A DNA stretch of 64,000 bases from Chrysogorgia sp. JL179-B06 (lineage: Eukaryota > Cnidaria > Anthozoa > Scleralcyonacea > Chrysogorgiidae), in NCBI GenBank assembly GCA_035772405.1, contig JAYKKM010000373.1, positions 671,501-735,500 of the forward strand, read 5' to 3'. Positions 8,991-21,653 of the stretch are shown here, piece after piece (the first letter of the stretch is position 1; the number at the start of each line of letters is the position of its first letter). The notes beneath the pieces were generated by a model, which saw only the letters and a program-made list of their open reading frames with translations, searched no databases and was not told the origin of the DNA. The position numbers and the translations under genes are program-made.

Positions 8991-9038
8991 TCAAACAGCA
9001 AGCGGGCGAGGGGTTGTTGCGTATACGTATTTCTAGTC
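8991..9038 (+). repeat. 48-bp direct repeat, copy 2
   Basis: TCAAACAGCAAGCGGGCGAG followed by GGGTTGTTGCGTATACG and TATTTCTAGTC. It differs from 6214-6261 at only a few positions. Confidence 0.85.
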
Positions 9039-9117
9039 ATACTGATAAGGTTGAACGATCTAGCCTGTTCATAGTTATGAGCCAGGATGACCAATGTTTG
9101 CCATGTATATCTACAGT

Positions 9118-9587
9118 CAGGGTTGTAGCTAGACCAATTTTAGTGGTGGGCTCATGGCGATGTGCCGACGGCCCGACGTGGAAGCGAGTGCAACAGGACG
9201 GACTGGTAATATAATAATAAAGTGCGGTCAAGCCGACATGGCTGAATGAATATGGCAAGCCAATGTGAAACAAACAATTGGCACTAGTCCCAGGCCTCTA
9301 ACTCAGCGGTTTTCTAAGAATTAATGTTAATTTCAAAGAACACCGCGAAAAGAGTACTACGCACCTATTTTTGAACTAATTGTGGAGTTTACATGAAAAT
9401 TGTGATTAAATATGCGTTGCAAATCACAAAATGACACAAAATACTTTATTTTTAAATGAAAAGCACTAAAATATTGACATATTTACTATTTGCGTAGTGA
9501 ATTCTGTGCTGGGCGGCAGGGCTGATATCGACCAAGAGTAGTGGGCGCAAATTGTGAGCTGTCCCGCCCACTATAGCTACAACCCTG
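9118..9587. mobile_element. hAT-like MITE, 470 bp, non-autonomous
   Basis: The ends are CAGGGTTGTAGCTA (9118-9131) and TAGCTACAACCCTG (9574-9587), a perfect 14-bp terminal inverted repeat, with GTGGGC/GCCCAC a little further in. The flanking octamers TCTACAGT (9110-9117) and TCTGCAGT (9588-9595) agree at 7 of 8 positions. An 8-bp duplication and a CAGGG terminus are typical of the hAT superfamily. The interior has no transposase frame; the frames of 66 and 78 codons that overlap its left part are not similar to one. It would have been moved in trans by a related hAT transposase. Confidence 0.85.
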
Positions 9588-9595
9588 TCTGCAGT

Positions 9596-10590
9596 GTTTA
9601 TTTAATACAGTTGCACCTACTACCTGCACCATTGGGCATATAGGTATTATACCTGTTAGTGCATTTTAAGTGTTTGAGAAATATAGATTAGGTTTCATTA
9701 ATGTTTCTAAGGATTTCTAGAAAAATACAAATTATGTCCAATGGTTGATGCAAATCTTTCGGCATTAATTTGTTCATCTGATTTGGCTTCCTAAAGAGTG
9801 TTATGATGTAAGCGATAACTGTAACCAAAAACAGGTGTATATACCTGTAAGGGTAACAAATTATGAATCCTGTTTTTGTTGCTTTGAAAAGAGCATCAGT
9901 CAACAGACCTGTTGTTACTGCTCCGATTTGTACCATAGGCAGTTTGAGGAAAGTGTATGAATGGGGAAAATGATGGTCGATAGCCAACTTTTGGAATAAA
10001 TAATGATTATTTTACTTTAATTGTTTTACAGTTGACAAAAGAAGTGAGAGCAAATCCAAATTCTGGGTCAGATTCATGACATTGGTGTGACATTGGTTAC
10101 ACCATCACGGTGTAATAACCAGAGTAAATTATTTGCAAGAAGTCACCCAACTGAGACCAGTTGCAGAAAATGAAACTCTGAGGCATTTCAACCCTTGGTT
10201 GCATACGCGGCATGTTTCATTCTATATGCATACGAGGCATGGCATTTTTGTATTTACTTATAATATTTGTAAGTTATTCAAATAATTTCCTCAGTTACAT
10301 ATTTCATATATTATATAAAAAGTACATATCAAATATCCTGATCACATGGAGAATGGAGATGCCTGGTTAGCCTGATGTAAAAGTATAATGATATCAAGTT
10401 TTTTCATGTTGTACCAACTGTATTATTTTAATTAAAAAATTTTAAACTGGAAAATGTGATCTTGTACCAGTATTTAATGTTTTTACTTTTTGGCAGTTTA
10501 ATCAACCAAGGTACCAAACTGTTTGGAAAGGGGCCCAAATCACTTGATGAGGAGTCCAAATTTACTAGGATATTTTATTAAAGTATTAAG
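9596..10590. other. intergenic, no gene recognised
   Basis: AT-rich. The longest frame is 99 codons on the complement (9688-9987), with a hydrophobic stretch but no recognisable family, so it is probably chance. No RNA gene or clear repeat is seen. Confidence 0.45.
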
Positions 10591-10853
10591 ACCAGGGGCT
10601 GGTTGTCTGAAGTGCAGATACAGTAACATATCCAGTTGATAGGTCCCATCGGTATCAAGCCAATTTATTATGTAGCCACTTAATAGTCATCTGAGAAAAA
10701 ATATGGAAGTGAATATGTTGTTTTCAACATGTCACGTATTCATTTGCAATTTTTTCTCAGATGGCCATCTCCGATGAAAATATATCTGCTGGATAGGACT
10801 TATCCACTGGATATAAATTTATCCTGGGTATAAGCAACATCCTCCTGGGGTCT
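10591..10853. mobile_element. hairpin MITE, ~260 bp
   Basis: The central perfect 15-bp pair is CATCTGAGAAAAAAT (10688-10702) and ATTTTTTCTCAGATG (10749-10763). An outer pair is ATATCCAGTTGATAGGTCC (about 10629-10647) against GGACTTATCCACTGGATAT (about 10797-10815). The ends pair as ACCAGGGGCTGGTTG and the CTCCTGGGGT region. Stacked TATCCA-TGGAT words next to a GGCTGGTTG-type end recall a hairpin MITE family I associate with cnidarians and other marine invertebrates; that link is from memory. Edges are approximate to about 5 bp. No coding capacity. Confidence 0.75.
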
Positions 10854-11349
10854 AAATCTGGTCTTCATTGCAAAACATAACTAATGCAATCCAAATGAAC
10901 ATAATATATAATATAGTAAATTCAGATGATTTTATACAATAAATAATTAATAAAAGAAAAATCCGTTTCTGGGCTAAGTTTCTTTTTAAACCGGGACTCC
11001 ATCGCACTTTCACTAAGGTCAGACTTCTTTTGAGTTAAATACGGATTTTTTCGATCAAAAGCTTGCTTTCTTCTAGACGTCCATTAGAAACAATCCACAT
11101 GTATTCTTGCGTTAAGGAGAATTTTGAGCGGTTGCTTGAAAGACAAATACGACGATCTTACCGGCCAAATCCCAAACAGTTCGTTTGAGCAAATCAAGGT
11201 TCGGTTCCAAGATCAATGAACATCAATATGTTGGCAATACATTGGCAAAGTTGCCATTTTGAATATAATTGTTTTGACTTATTTGATACTCCGCTGATCA
11301 TAAGTATGGCAGACCCTTGCCATATAAAGAGGCATCCGTGCCCACCGTG
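10854..11349. other. left flank of the tandem array
   Basis: Unique-looking sequence up to the first monomer. It contains a monomer-like word at 11187-11201 and TATAAA at 11323-11328, 22 bp before the array. No frame is supported. The change from unique sequence to repeat is abrupt. Confidence 0.5.
11187..11201 (+). other. isolated monomer-like word outside the array
   Basis: GAGCAAATCAAGGTT matches the monomer core GAGCAAATACAAGGCATT apart from a missing A after AAAT and a missing CA before TT. It lies about 150 bp before the array. It could be a seed, a relic or chance. Confidence 0.3.
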
Positions 11350-13800
11350 AAATACAAGACATTGACGAGCAAATACAAGACATTGAATAGCAAATACAAG
11401 GCATGGACGAGCAAATACAAGGCATTGACGTGCAAATACAAGGCATCGACGAGCAAATACAAGGCAACGACGAGCAAATACAAGGCATTGACGAGCAAAT
11501 ACAAGGCATCGTCGAGCAGATACAAGGCATTGACGAGCAAATACAAGGCATTGACTAGCAAATACAAGGCATTGACGAGCAAATACAATGCATTGACGAG
11601 TAAATACAAGGCATTTACGAGCAAATACAATGCATCGACGAGCAAATACAAGGCATTGACTAGCAAATACAAGGCATTGACGAGCAAATACAATGCATTG
11701 ACGAGCAAATACAATGCATTGACGAGCAAATACAATGCATTGACGAGCAAATACAAGGCATTGACTACCAAATACAAGGCATTGACTAGCAAATACAAGG
11801 CATTGACGAGCAAATACAAGGCATTAGCGAGCAAATACAAGGCATTGAATAGCAAATACAAGGCATTGAGGGACAAATACAAGCACTGACGAGCAAATAC
11901 AAGGCATCGACGAGCAAATACAACGCATTGACGAACAAATACAAGGCATTGACGAACAATACAAGGCATTTACGAGCAAATACAAGGCATTGACTAGCAA
12001 ATACAAGGCATTGACGAGCAAATACAAGGCATTGACGAGCAAATACAAGGCATTGAGGAGAAAATACAAGGCATCAACGAGCAAATACAAGGCATCGACG
12101 AGCAAATACAAGGCATTGACGAGCAAATACAAGGCATTGACTAGCAAATACAAGGCATTGACGAGCAAATACAAGGCATTGACTAGCAAATACAAGGCAT
12201 CAACGAGCAAATACAAGGCATTGACGAGTAAATACAATGCATTGACGAGCAAATGCAAGGCCTTGACGAGCAAATACAAGGCATCGACGAGCAAATACAA
12301 GGCATCGACGAACTAATACAAGGCATCGACTAGCAAATACAAGGCATTGACTAGCAAATACAAGGCATCAACGAGCAAATACAAGACACTGACTAGCAAA
12401 TACAAGCCATTGACGAGCAAATACAACGCATTGACGAGCAAATACAAGGCATCAACGAGTAAATACAAGGCATTGACTAGCAAATACAAGGCATTGACAA
12501 GCAAATACAAGGCATTGACGAGAAAATACAAGGCATCGACGACTAAATACAAGGCCTCAACGAGCAAATACAAGGCATTGACTATCAAATAAAGGCATTG
12601 ACGAGCAAATACAAGGCATTAGCGAGCAAATGCAAGGCATTGACTAGCAAATACAAGGCATTGACTTGCAAATACAAGGCATCAACGAGCAAATACAAGG
12701 CATTGACGAGCAAATACAAGGCATTGACTACCAATTACAAGGCATTGACTAGCAAATACAAGGCATTGACGAGCAAATAGAAGGCATTGACGAGCAAATA
12801 CAAGGCATTGACTAGCAAATACAAGGCATTGATTGGCAAATACAAGGCATTGGCTAGCAAATACAAGGCATTGACTAGCAAATACAAGGCATCAACGAGC
12901 AAATACAAGGCATTGACGAGCAAATACAAGGCATTGACTACCAATTACAAGGCATTGACTAGCAAATACAAGGCATTGACGAGCAAATACAAGGCATTGA
13001 CGAGCAAATGCAAGGCATTGACTAGCAAATACAAGGCATTGATTGGCAAATACAAGGCATTGGCTAGCAAATACAAGGCATTGACTAGCAAATACAAGGC
13101 ATCAACGAGCAAATACAAGGCATCAACGAGCAAATACAAGGCATTGATGAGCAAATACAACGCATTGACGAGCAAATACAAGGCATCAACGAGTAAATAC
13201 AAGGCATTGACTAGCAAATACAAGGCATTGACAAGCAAATACAAGGCATTGACGAGCAAATACAAGGCATCGACGAGTAAATAGAAGGCCTCAACGAGCA
13301 AATACAAGGCATTGACTATCAAATAAAGGCATTGACGAGCAAATACAAGGCAACGAGGAGCAAATACAAGGCATTGACGAGCAAACACAAGGCATCGACG
13401 AGCAGATACAAGGCATTGACGAGCAAATACAAGGCATTGACTAGCAAATACAAGGCATTGACGAGCAAATACAATGCATTGACGAAAAAATACAAGGCAT
13501 TTACGAGCAAATACAATGCATCGACGAGCAAATACAAGGCATTGACTAGCAAATACAAGGCATTGACGAGCAAATACAATGCATTGACGAGCAAATACAA
13601 GCCATTGACGAGCAAATACAATGCATTGACGAGCAAATACAAGGCATTGACGAGCAAATACAAGGCATTAGCGAGCAAATACAAGGCATTGAGGAGCAAA
13701 TACAAGCACTGACAAGCAAATACAAGGCATCGACGAGCAAATACAACGCATTGACGAACAAATACAAGGCATTGACGAACAATACAAGGCATTTATGAGC
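11350..13800 (+). repeat. array, left-edge segment
   Basis: The first monomers carry rarer variants (AAGACATTGAC, TTGAATAGC, GGCATGGAC, GACGTGC, GCAACGACG, GTCGAGCAGATAC), as expected at an array edge where homogenisation is weak. The marker unit GACGAACAATACAAGGCATTT first occurs at about 11950-11970 and again near 13775-13795. The stretch of about 12.8-13.65 kb recurs at about 17.55-18.4 kb, offset 4742 bp. Confidence 0.8.
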
Positions 13801-16519
13801 AAATACAAGGCATTGACTAGCAAATACAAGGCATTGACGAGCAAATACAAGGCATTGACGAGCAAATACAAGGCATTGACGAGCAAATACAAGGCATTGA
13901 CGAGAAAATACAAGGCATCAACGAGCAAATACAAGGCATCGACGAGCAAATACAAGGCATTGACGAGCAAATACAAGGCATTGACGAGCAAATACAAGGC
14001 ATTGACGAGCAAATACAAGGCATTGACGAGAAAATACAAGGCATCAACGAGCAAATACAAGGCATCGACTAGCAAATACAAGGCACTGACGAGCAAATAC
14101 AAGGCATTGACTAGCAAATACAAGGCATCAACGAGCAAATACAAGGCATTGGGTAGCCAATACAAGGCATTGACGAGTAAATACAATGCATTGACGAGCA
14201 AATACAAGGCATCGACGAGCAAATACAAGGCATCGACGAACTAATACATGGCATCGACTAGCAAATACAAGGCATTGACTAGCACATACAAGGCATCAAC
14301 GAGCAAATACAATACATTGACTAGCAAATACAAGGCATTGACGAGCAAATACAAGGTATCGACGAGTAAATACAAGGCCTCAACGAGCAAATACAAGGCA
14401 TTGACTATCAAATAAAGGCATTGACGAGCAAATACAAGGCATTAGCGAGCAAATACAAGGCATTGACTAGCAAATACAAGGCATTGACTAGCAAATACAA
14501 GGCATCAACGAGCAAATACAAGGCATTGACGAGCAAATACAAGGCATTGACTACCAATTACAAGGCATTGACTAGCAAATACAAGGCATCAACGAGCAAA
14601 TACAAGGCATCGACGAGCAAATACAAGGCATTGACGAGCAAATACAAGGCATCGACTAGCAAATACAAGGCACTGACGAGCAAATACAAGGCATTGACTA
14701 GCAAATACAAGGCATCAACGAGTAAATACAAGGCATTGACTAGCAAATACAAGGCATTAACTAGCAAATACAAGGCATTGACAAGCAAATACAAGGCATT
14801 GACGAGCAAATACAAGGCATCGACGAGTAAATACAAGGCCTCAACGAGCAAATACAAGGCATTGACTATCAAATAAAGGCATTGACGAGCAAATACAAGG
14901 CATTAGCGAGCAAATACAAGGCATTGACTAGCAAATACAAGGCATTGACTAGCAAATACAAGGCATCAACGAGCAAATACAAGGCATTGACGAGCAAATA
15001 CAAGGAATTGACTAGCAAATACAAGGCATTGACTACCAATTACAAGGCATTGAAAGCAAATACAAGGCACTGTCTCACAAATACAAAGCATTGACGAGCA
15101 AATACAAGGCATTGACGAGCAAATACAACGCATGGACGAGCAAATACAAGGCATTGACCAGCATATACAAGGCATTGAGGAGCAAATGCAAGGCATCGAC
15201 GAGCAAATACAAGGCATTGACTAGCAAATAAAAGGCATTGACGAGCAAATAAAAGGCATTGACGAGCAAATACAAGGCATCGACGAGCAAATACAAGGCA
15301 TCAACGAGCAAATACAAGGAATTCACTATCAAATACAAGGCATTGACGAGCAAATACAAGCCATTGACTATCAAATACAAGGCATTGACGAGCAAATACA
15401 AGGCATTAGCGAGCAAATACAAGGAATTGACTAGCAAATACAAGGCATTGACTAGCAAATACAAGGCATCAACGAGCAAATACAAGGCATTGACGAGCAA
15501 ATACAAGGCATTGACTAGCAAATACAAGGCATTGACTACCAATTACAAGGCATTGACTAGCAAATACAAGGCATTGACTAGCAAATACAAGGCATTGACG
15601 AGCAAATACAATGCACTGACAAGCAAATACAAGCCATTGACGAGCAAATACAATGCATTGACGAGCAAATACAAGGCATTAGCGAGCAAATACAAGGCAT
15701 TGAATAGCAAATACAAGGCATTGAGGAGCAAATACAAGCACTGACAAGCAAACACAAGGCATCGACGAGCAAATACAACGCATTGACGAACAAATACAAG
15801 GCATTGACGAACAATACAAGGCATTGACGAGCAAATACAAGGCATTGACTAGCAAATACAAGGCATTGACGAGCAAATACAAGGCATTGACGAGCAAATA
15901 CAAGGCATTGACGAGAAAATACAAGGCATCAACGAGCAAATACAAGGCATCGACGAGCAAATACAAGGCATTGACGAGCAAATACAAGGCATCGACTAGC
16001 AAATACAAGGCACTGACGAGCAAATACAAGGCATTGACTAGCAAATACAAGGCATCAACGAGCAAATACAAGGCATTGGGTAGCCAATACAAGGCATTGA
16101 CGAGTAAATACAATGCATTGACGAGCAAATACAAGGCATCGACTAGCAAATACAAGGCACTGACGAGCAAATACAAGGCATTGACTAGCAAATACAAGGC
16201 ATCAACGAGCAAATACAAGGCATTGGGTAGCCAATACAAGGCATTGACGAGTAAATACAAGGCATTGACGAGCAAATACAAGGCATCAACTAGCAAATAC
16301 AAGGCATCAACGAGCAAATACAAGGCATTGGGTAGCCAATACAAGGCATTGACGAGTAAATACAATGCATTGACGAGCAAATATAAGGCATCGACGAGCA
16401 AATACAAGGCATCGACGAACTAATACAAGGCATCGACTAGCAAATACAAGGCATTGACTAGCAAATACAAGGCATCAACGAGCAAATACAAGACATTGAC
16501 GACTAAATACAGGGCTGAG

Positions 16520-16707
16520 GCCTTGTATTTAGTCGTCGATGCCTTGTATTTTCTCGTCAATGCCTTGTATTTGCTTGTCAATGCCTTGTATTTGCTAGTC
16601 AATGCCTTGTATTTACTCGTTGATGCCTTGTATTTGCTCGTCAATGCGTTGTATTTGCTCGTAAATGCCTTGTATTTGCTAGTCAATGTCTTGTATTTGC
16701 TCGTTGA
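16520..16707 (-). repeat. inverted block 1
   Basis: Nine monomers in reverse orientation (GCCTTGTATTTGCTCGTC-type units). The left junction is GACTAAATACAGGGC-TGAG-GCCTTGTATTTAGTC and the right is CTCGTTGA-T-TCAACGAG. The forward arm expected on the left is mostly deleted. Confidence 0.95.
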
Positions 16708-17256
16708 TTCAACGAGCAAATACAAGGCATTGACTATCAAATAAAGGCATTGACGAGCAAATACAAGGCATTAGCGAGCAAATGCAAGGCATTGACTAGC
16801 AAATACAAGGCATTGACTAGCAAATACAAGGCATTGATTGGCAAATACAAGGCATTGGCTAGCAAATACAAGGCATTGACTAGCAAATACAAGGCATCAA
16901 CGAGCAAATACAAGGCATTGACGAGCAAATACAAGGCATTGACTACCAATTACAAGGCATTGACTAGCAAATACAAGGCATTGACGAGCAAATACAAGGC
17001 ATTGACGAGCAAATACAAGGCATTGACTAGCAAATACAAGGCATTGATTGGCAAATACAAGGCATTGGGTAGCCAATACAAGGCATTGACGAGTAAATAC
17101 AATGCATTGACGAGCAAATATAAGGCATCGACGAGCAAATACAAGGCATCGACGAACTAATACAAGGCATCGACTAGCAAATACAAGGCATTGACTAGCA
17201 AATACAAGGCATCAGCGAGCAAATACAAGACATTGACGACTAAATACAGGGCTGAG

Positions 17257-17444
17257 GCCTTGTATTTAGTCGTCGATGCCTTGTATTTTCTCGTCAATGC
17301 CTTGTATTTGCTTGTCAATGCCTTGTATTTGCTAGTCAATGCCTTGTATTTACTCGTTGATGCCTTGTATTTGCTCGTCAATGCGTTGTATTTGCTCGTA
17401 AATGCCTTGTATTTGCTAGTCAATGTCTTGTATTTGATCGTTGA
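17257..17444 (-). repeat. inverted block 2
   Basis: Copy of inverted block 1 carried by the 737-bp duplication, with identical junctions. Confidence 0.95.
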
Positions 17445-20400
17445 TTCAACGAGCAAATACAAGGCATTGACTATCAAATAAAGGCATTGACGAGCAAATA
17501 CAAGGCATTAGCGAGCAAATGCAAGGCATTGACTAGCAAATACAAGGCATTGACTAGCAAATACAAGGCATTGATTGGCAAATACAAGGCATTGGCTAGC
17601 AAATACAAGGCATTGACTAGCAAATACAAGGCATCAACGAGCAAATACAAGGCATTGACGAGCAAATACAAGGCATTGACTACCAATTACAAGGCATTGA
17701 CTAGCAAATACAAGGCATTGACGAGCAAATACAAGGCATTGACGAGCAAATACAAGGCATTGACTAGCAAATACAAGGCATTGATTGGCAAATACAAGGC
17801 ATTGGCTAGCAAATACAAGGCATTGACTAGCAAATACAAGGCATCAACGAGCAAATACAAGGCATTAACGAGCAAATACAAGGCATTGATGAGCAAATAC
17901 AACGCATTGACGAGCAAATACAAGGCATCAACGAGTAAATACAAGGCATTGACTAGCAAATACAAGGCATTGACAAGCAAATACAAGGCATTGACGAGCA
18001 AATACAAGGCATCGACGAGTAAATACAAGGCCTCAACGAGCAAATACAAGGCATTGACTATCAAATAAAGGCATTGACGAGCAAATACAAGGCAACGAGG
18101 AGCAAATACAAGGCATTGACGAGCAAACACAAGGCATCGACGAGCAGATACAAGGCATTGACGAGCAAATACAAGGCATTGACTAGCAAATACAAGGCAT
18201 TGACGAGCAAATACAATGCATTGACGAAAAAATACAAGGCATTTACGAGCAAATACAATGCATCGACGAGCAAATACAAGGCATTGACTAGCAAATACAA
18301 GGCATTGACGAGCAAATACAATGCATTGACGAGCAAATACAAGCCATTGACGAGCAAATACAATGCATTGACGAGCAAATACAAGGCATTGACGAGCAAA
18401 TACAAGGCATCAACGAGAAAATACAAGGCATCAACGAGCAAATACAAGGCATCGACTAGCAAATACAAGGCACTGACGAGCAAATACAAGGCATTGACTA
18501 GCAAATACAAGGCATCAACGAGCAAATACAAGGCATTGGGTAGCCAATACAAGGCATTGACGAGTAAATACAATGCATTGACGAGCAAATACAAGGCATC
18601 GACGAGCAAATACAAGGCATCGACGAACTAATACATGGCATCGACTAGCAAATACAAGGCATTGACTAGCACATACAAGGCATCAACGAGCAAATACAAT
18701 ACATTGACTAGCAAATACAAGGCATTGACGAGCAAATACAAGGTATCGACGAGTAAATACAAGGCCTCAACGAGCAAATACAAGGCATTGACTATCAAAT
18801 AAAGGCATTGACGAGCAAATACAAGGCATTAGCGAGCAAATACAAGGCATTGACTAGCAAATACAAGGCATTGACTAGCAAATACAAGGCATCAACGAGC
18901 AAATACAAGGCATTGACGAGCAAATACAAGGCATTGACTACCAATTACAAGGCATTGACTAGCAAATACAAGGCATCAACGAGCAAATACAAGGCATCGA
19001 CGAGCAAATACAAGGCATTGACGAGCAAATACAAGGCATCGACTAGCAAATACAAGGCACTGACGAGCAAATACAAGGCATTGACTAGCAAATACAAGGC
19101 ATCAACGAGTAAATACAAGGCATTGACTAGCAAATACAAGGCATTAACTAGCAAATACAAGGCATTGACAAGCAAATACAAGGCATTGACGAGCAAATAC
19201 AAGGCATCGACGAGTAAATACAAGGCCTCAACGAGCAAATACAAGGCATTGACTATCAAATAAAGGCATTGACGAGCAAATACAAGGCATTAGCGAGCAA
19301 ATACAAGGCATTGACTAGCAAATACAAGGCATTGACTAGCAAATACAAGGCATCAACGAGCAAATACAAGGCATTGACGAGCAAATACAAGGAATTGACT
19401 AGCAAATACAAGGCATTGACTACCAATTACAAGGCATTGACTAGCAAATACAAGGCACTGTCTCACAAATACAAGGCATTGACGAGCAAATACAAGGCAT
19501 TGACGAGCAAATACAACGCATGGACGAGCAAATACAAGGCATTGACCAGCATATACAAGGCATTGAGGAGCAAATGCAAGGCATCGACGAGCAAATACAA
19601 GGCATTGACTAGCAAATAAAAGGCATTGACGAGCAAATAAAAGGCATTGACGAGCAAATACAAGGCATCGACGAGCAAATACAAGGCATCAACGAGCAAA
19701 TACAAGGAATTCACTATCAAATACAAGGCATTGACGAGCAAATACAAGCCATTGACTATCAAATACAAGGCATTGACGAGCAAATACAAGGCATTAGCGA
19801 GCAAATACAAGGAATTGACTAGCAAATACAAGGCATTGACTAGCAAATACAAGGCATCAACGAGCAAATACAAGGCATTGACGAGCAAATACAAGGCATT
19901 GACTAGCAAATACAAGGCATTGACTACCAAATACAAGGCATTGACTAGCAAATACAAGGCATTGACTAGCAAATACAAGGCATTGACGAGCAAATACAAT
20001 GCATTGACAAGCAAATACAAGCCATTGACGAGCAAATACAATGCATTGACGAGCAAATACAAGGCATTAGCGAGCAAATACAAGGCATTGAATAGCAAAT
20101 ACAAGGCATTGAGGAGCAAATACAAGCACTGACAAGCAAATACAAGGCATCGACGAGCAAATACAAGGCATTGACGAACAAATACAAGGCATTGACGAAC
20201 AATACAAGGCATTTACGAGCAAATACAAGGCATTGACTAGCAAATACAAGGCATTGACGAGCAAATACAAGGCATTGACGAGCAAATACAAGGCATTGAC
20301 GAGAAAATACAAGGCATCAACGAGCAAATACAAGGCATCGACGAGCAAATACAAGGCATTGACGAGCAAATACAAGGCATCGACTAGCAAATACAAGGCA

Positions 20401-20907
20401 TTGACGAGCAAATACAAGGCATTGACTAGCAAATACAAGGCATCAACGAGCAAATACAAGGCATTGACTAGCCAATACAAGGCATTGACGAGTAAATACA
20501 ATGCATTGACGAGCAAATACAAGGCATCGACGAGCAAATACAAGGCATTGACGAGCAAATACAAGGCATTGACTAGCAAATACAAGGCATCAACGAGCAA
20601 ATACAAGGCATTGGCTAGCAAATACAAGGCATTGACGAGCAAATACAAGGCATTGACGAGCAAATACAAGGCATCAACTAGCAAATACAAGGCATCAACG
20701 AGCAAATACAAGGCATTGGGTAGCCAATACAAGGCATTGACGAGTAAATACAATGCATTGACGAGCAAATACAAGGCATCGACGAGCAAATACAAGGCAT
20801 CGACGAACTAATACAAGGCATCGACTAGCAAATACAAGGCATTGACTAGCAAATACAAGGCATCAACGAGCAAATACAAGACATTGACGACTAAATACAA
20901 GGCTGAG

Positions 20908-20931
20908 GCCTTGTATTTAGTCGTCGATGCC
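20908..20931 (-). repeat. inverted block 3, truncated
   Basis: Only about one inverted monomer remains. The junction is a perfect quasi-palindrome with 18-bp arms around TGAG: GACGACTAAATACAAGGC (20886-20903) and its complement at 20908-20925. The sequence then returns to forward units at CAACGAGC. Confidence 0.95.
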
Positions 20932-21477
20932 AACGAGCAAATACAAGGCATTGACTATCAAATAAAGGCATTGACGAGCAAATACAAGGCATTAGCGAGC
21001 AAATACAAGGCATTGACTAGCAAATACAAGGCATTGACTAGCAAATACAAGGCATTGACTGGCAAATACAAGGCATTGGCTAGCAAATACAAGTCATTGA
21101 CTAGCAAATACAAGGCATCAACGAGCAAATACAAGGCATTGACGAGCAAATACAAGGCATTGACTACCAATTACAAGGCATTGACTAGCAAATACAAGGC
21201 ATTGACGAGCAAATACAAGGCATTGACGAGCAAATACAAGGCATTGACTAGCAAATACAAGGCATTGACTGGCAAATACAAGGCATTGGCTAGCAAATAC
21301 AAGGCATTGACGAGCAAATACAAGGCATTGACGAGCAAATACAAGGCATCGACGAGCAAATACAAGGCATCGACGAACTAATACAAGGCATCGACTAGCA
21401 AATACAAGGCATTGACTAGCAAATACAAGGCATCAACGAGCAAATACAAGACATTGACGACTAAATACAGGGCTGAG

Positions 21478-21653
21478 GCCTTGTATTTAGTCGTCGATGC
21501 CTTGTATTCCTTGTATTTGCTTGTCAATGCCTTGTATTTGCTAGTCAATGCCTTGTATTTACTCGTTGATGCCTTGTATTTGCTCGTCAATGCGTTGTAT
21601 TTGCTCGTAAATGCCTTGTATTTGCTAGTCAATGTCTTGTATTTGCTCGTTGA
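21478..21653 (-). repeat. inverted block 4
   Basis: Same junctions as blocks 1 and 2; shorter by a small internal deletion near 21509 (TTGTATTCCTTGTATT). Confidence 0.95.

Larger units (their letters stand above)
16420..17800 (+). repeat. 737-bp tandem duplication with inverted block
   Basis: About 16.42-17.06 kb and 17.157-17.80 kb match unit for unit at an offset of 737 bp (35 monomers plus 2 bp), including the inverted block and its junctions (16520 and 17257; 16707 and 17444). Differences are single bases, such as TTGATCG for TTGCTCG in the second copy. This is the most recent-looking duplication in the left part. Confidence 0.9.
13850..20880 (+). repeat. 4387/4388-bp higher-order repeat, two copies
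   Basis: About 13.85-16.4 kb and 18.25-20.8 kb carry the same sequence of variant monomers. For example, the marker CTAATACATGGC lies at 14241 and 18628 (offset 4387), the TAA-containing 20-bp units at 14421 and 18808 (4387), and the GACGAACAATACAAGG unit near 15824 and 20212 (4388). A third, rearranged copy follows at about 23.2-24.85 kb with offsets of 4587-4638. Confidence 0.88.

Noticed and set aside
9688..9987. 99-codon complement frame as a small membrane protein
   Set aside because: No family resemblance, AT-rich sequence that yields hydrophobic codons by chance, and no supporting context.
11298..11969. Cysteine-rich secreted protein from MPCICSS-type frames
   Set aside because: Alternative reading of the same repeat. 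Runs are broken by TAG in every GACTAGC unit and shift between frames; there is no signal peptide.
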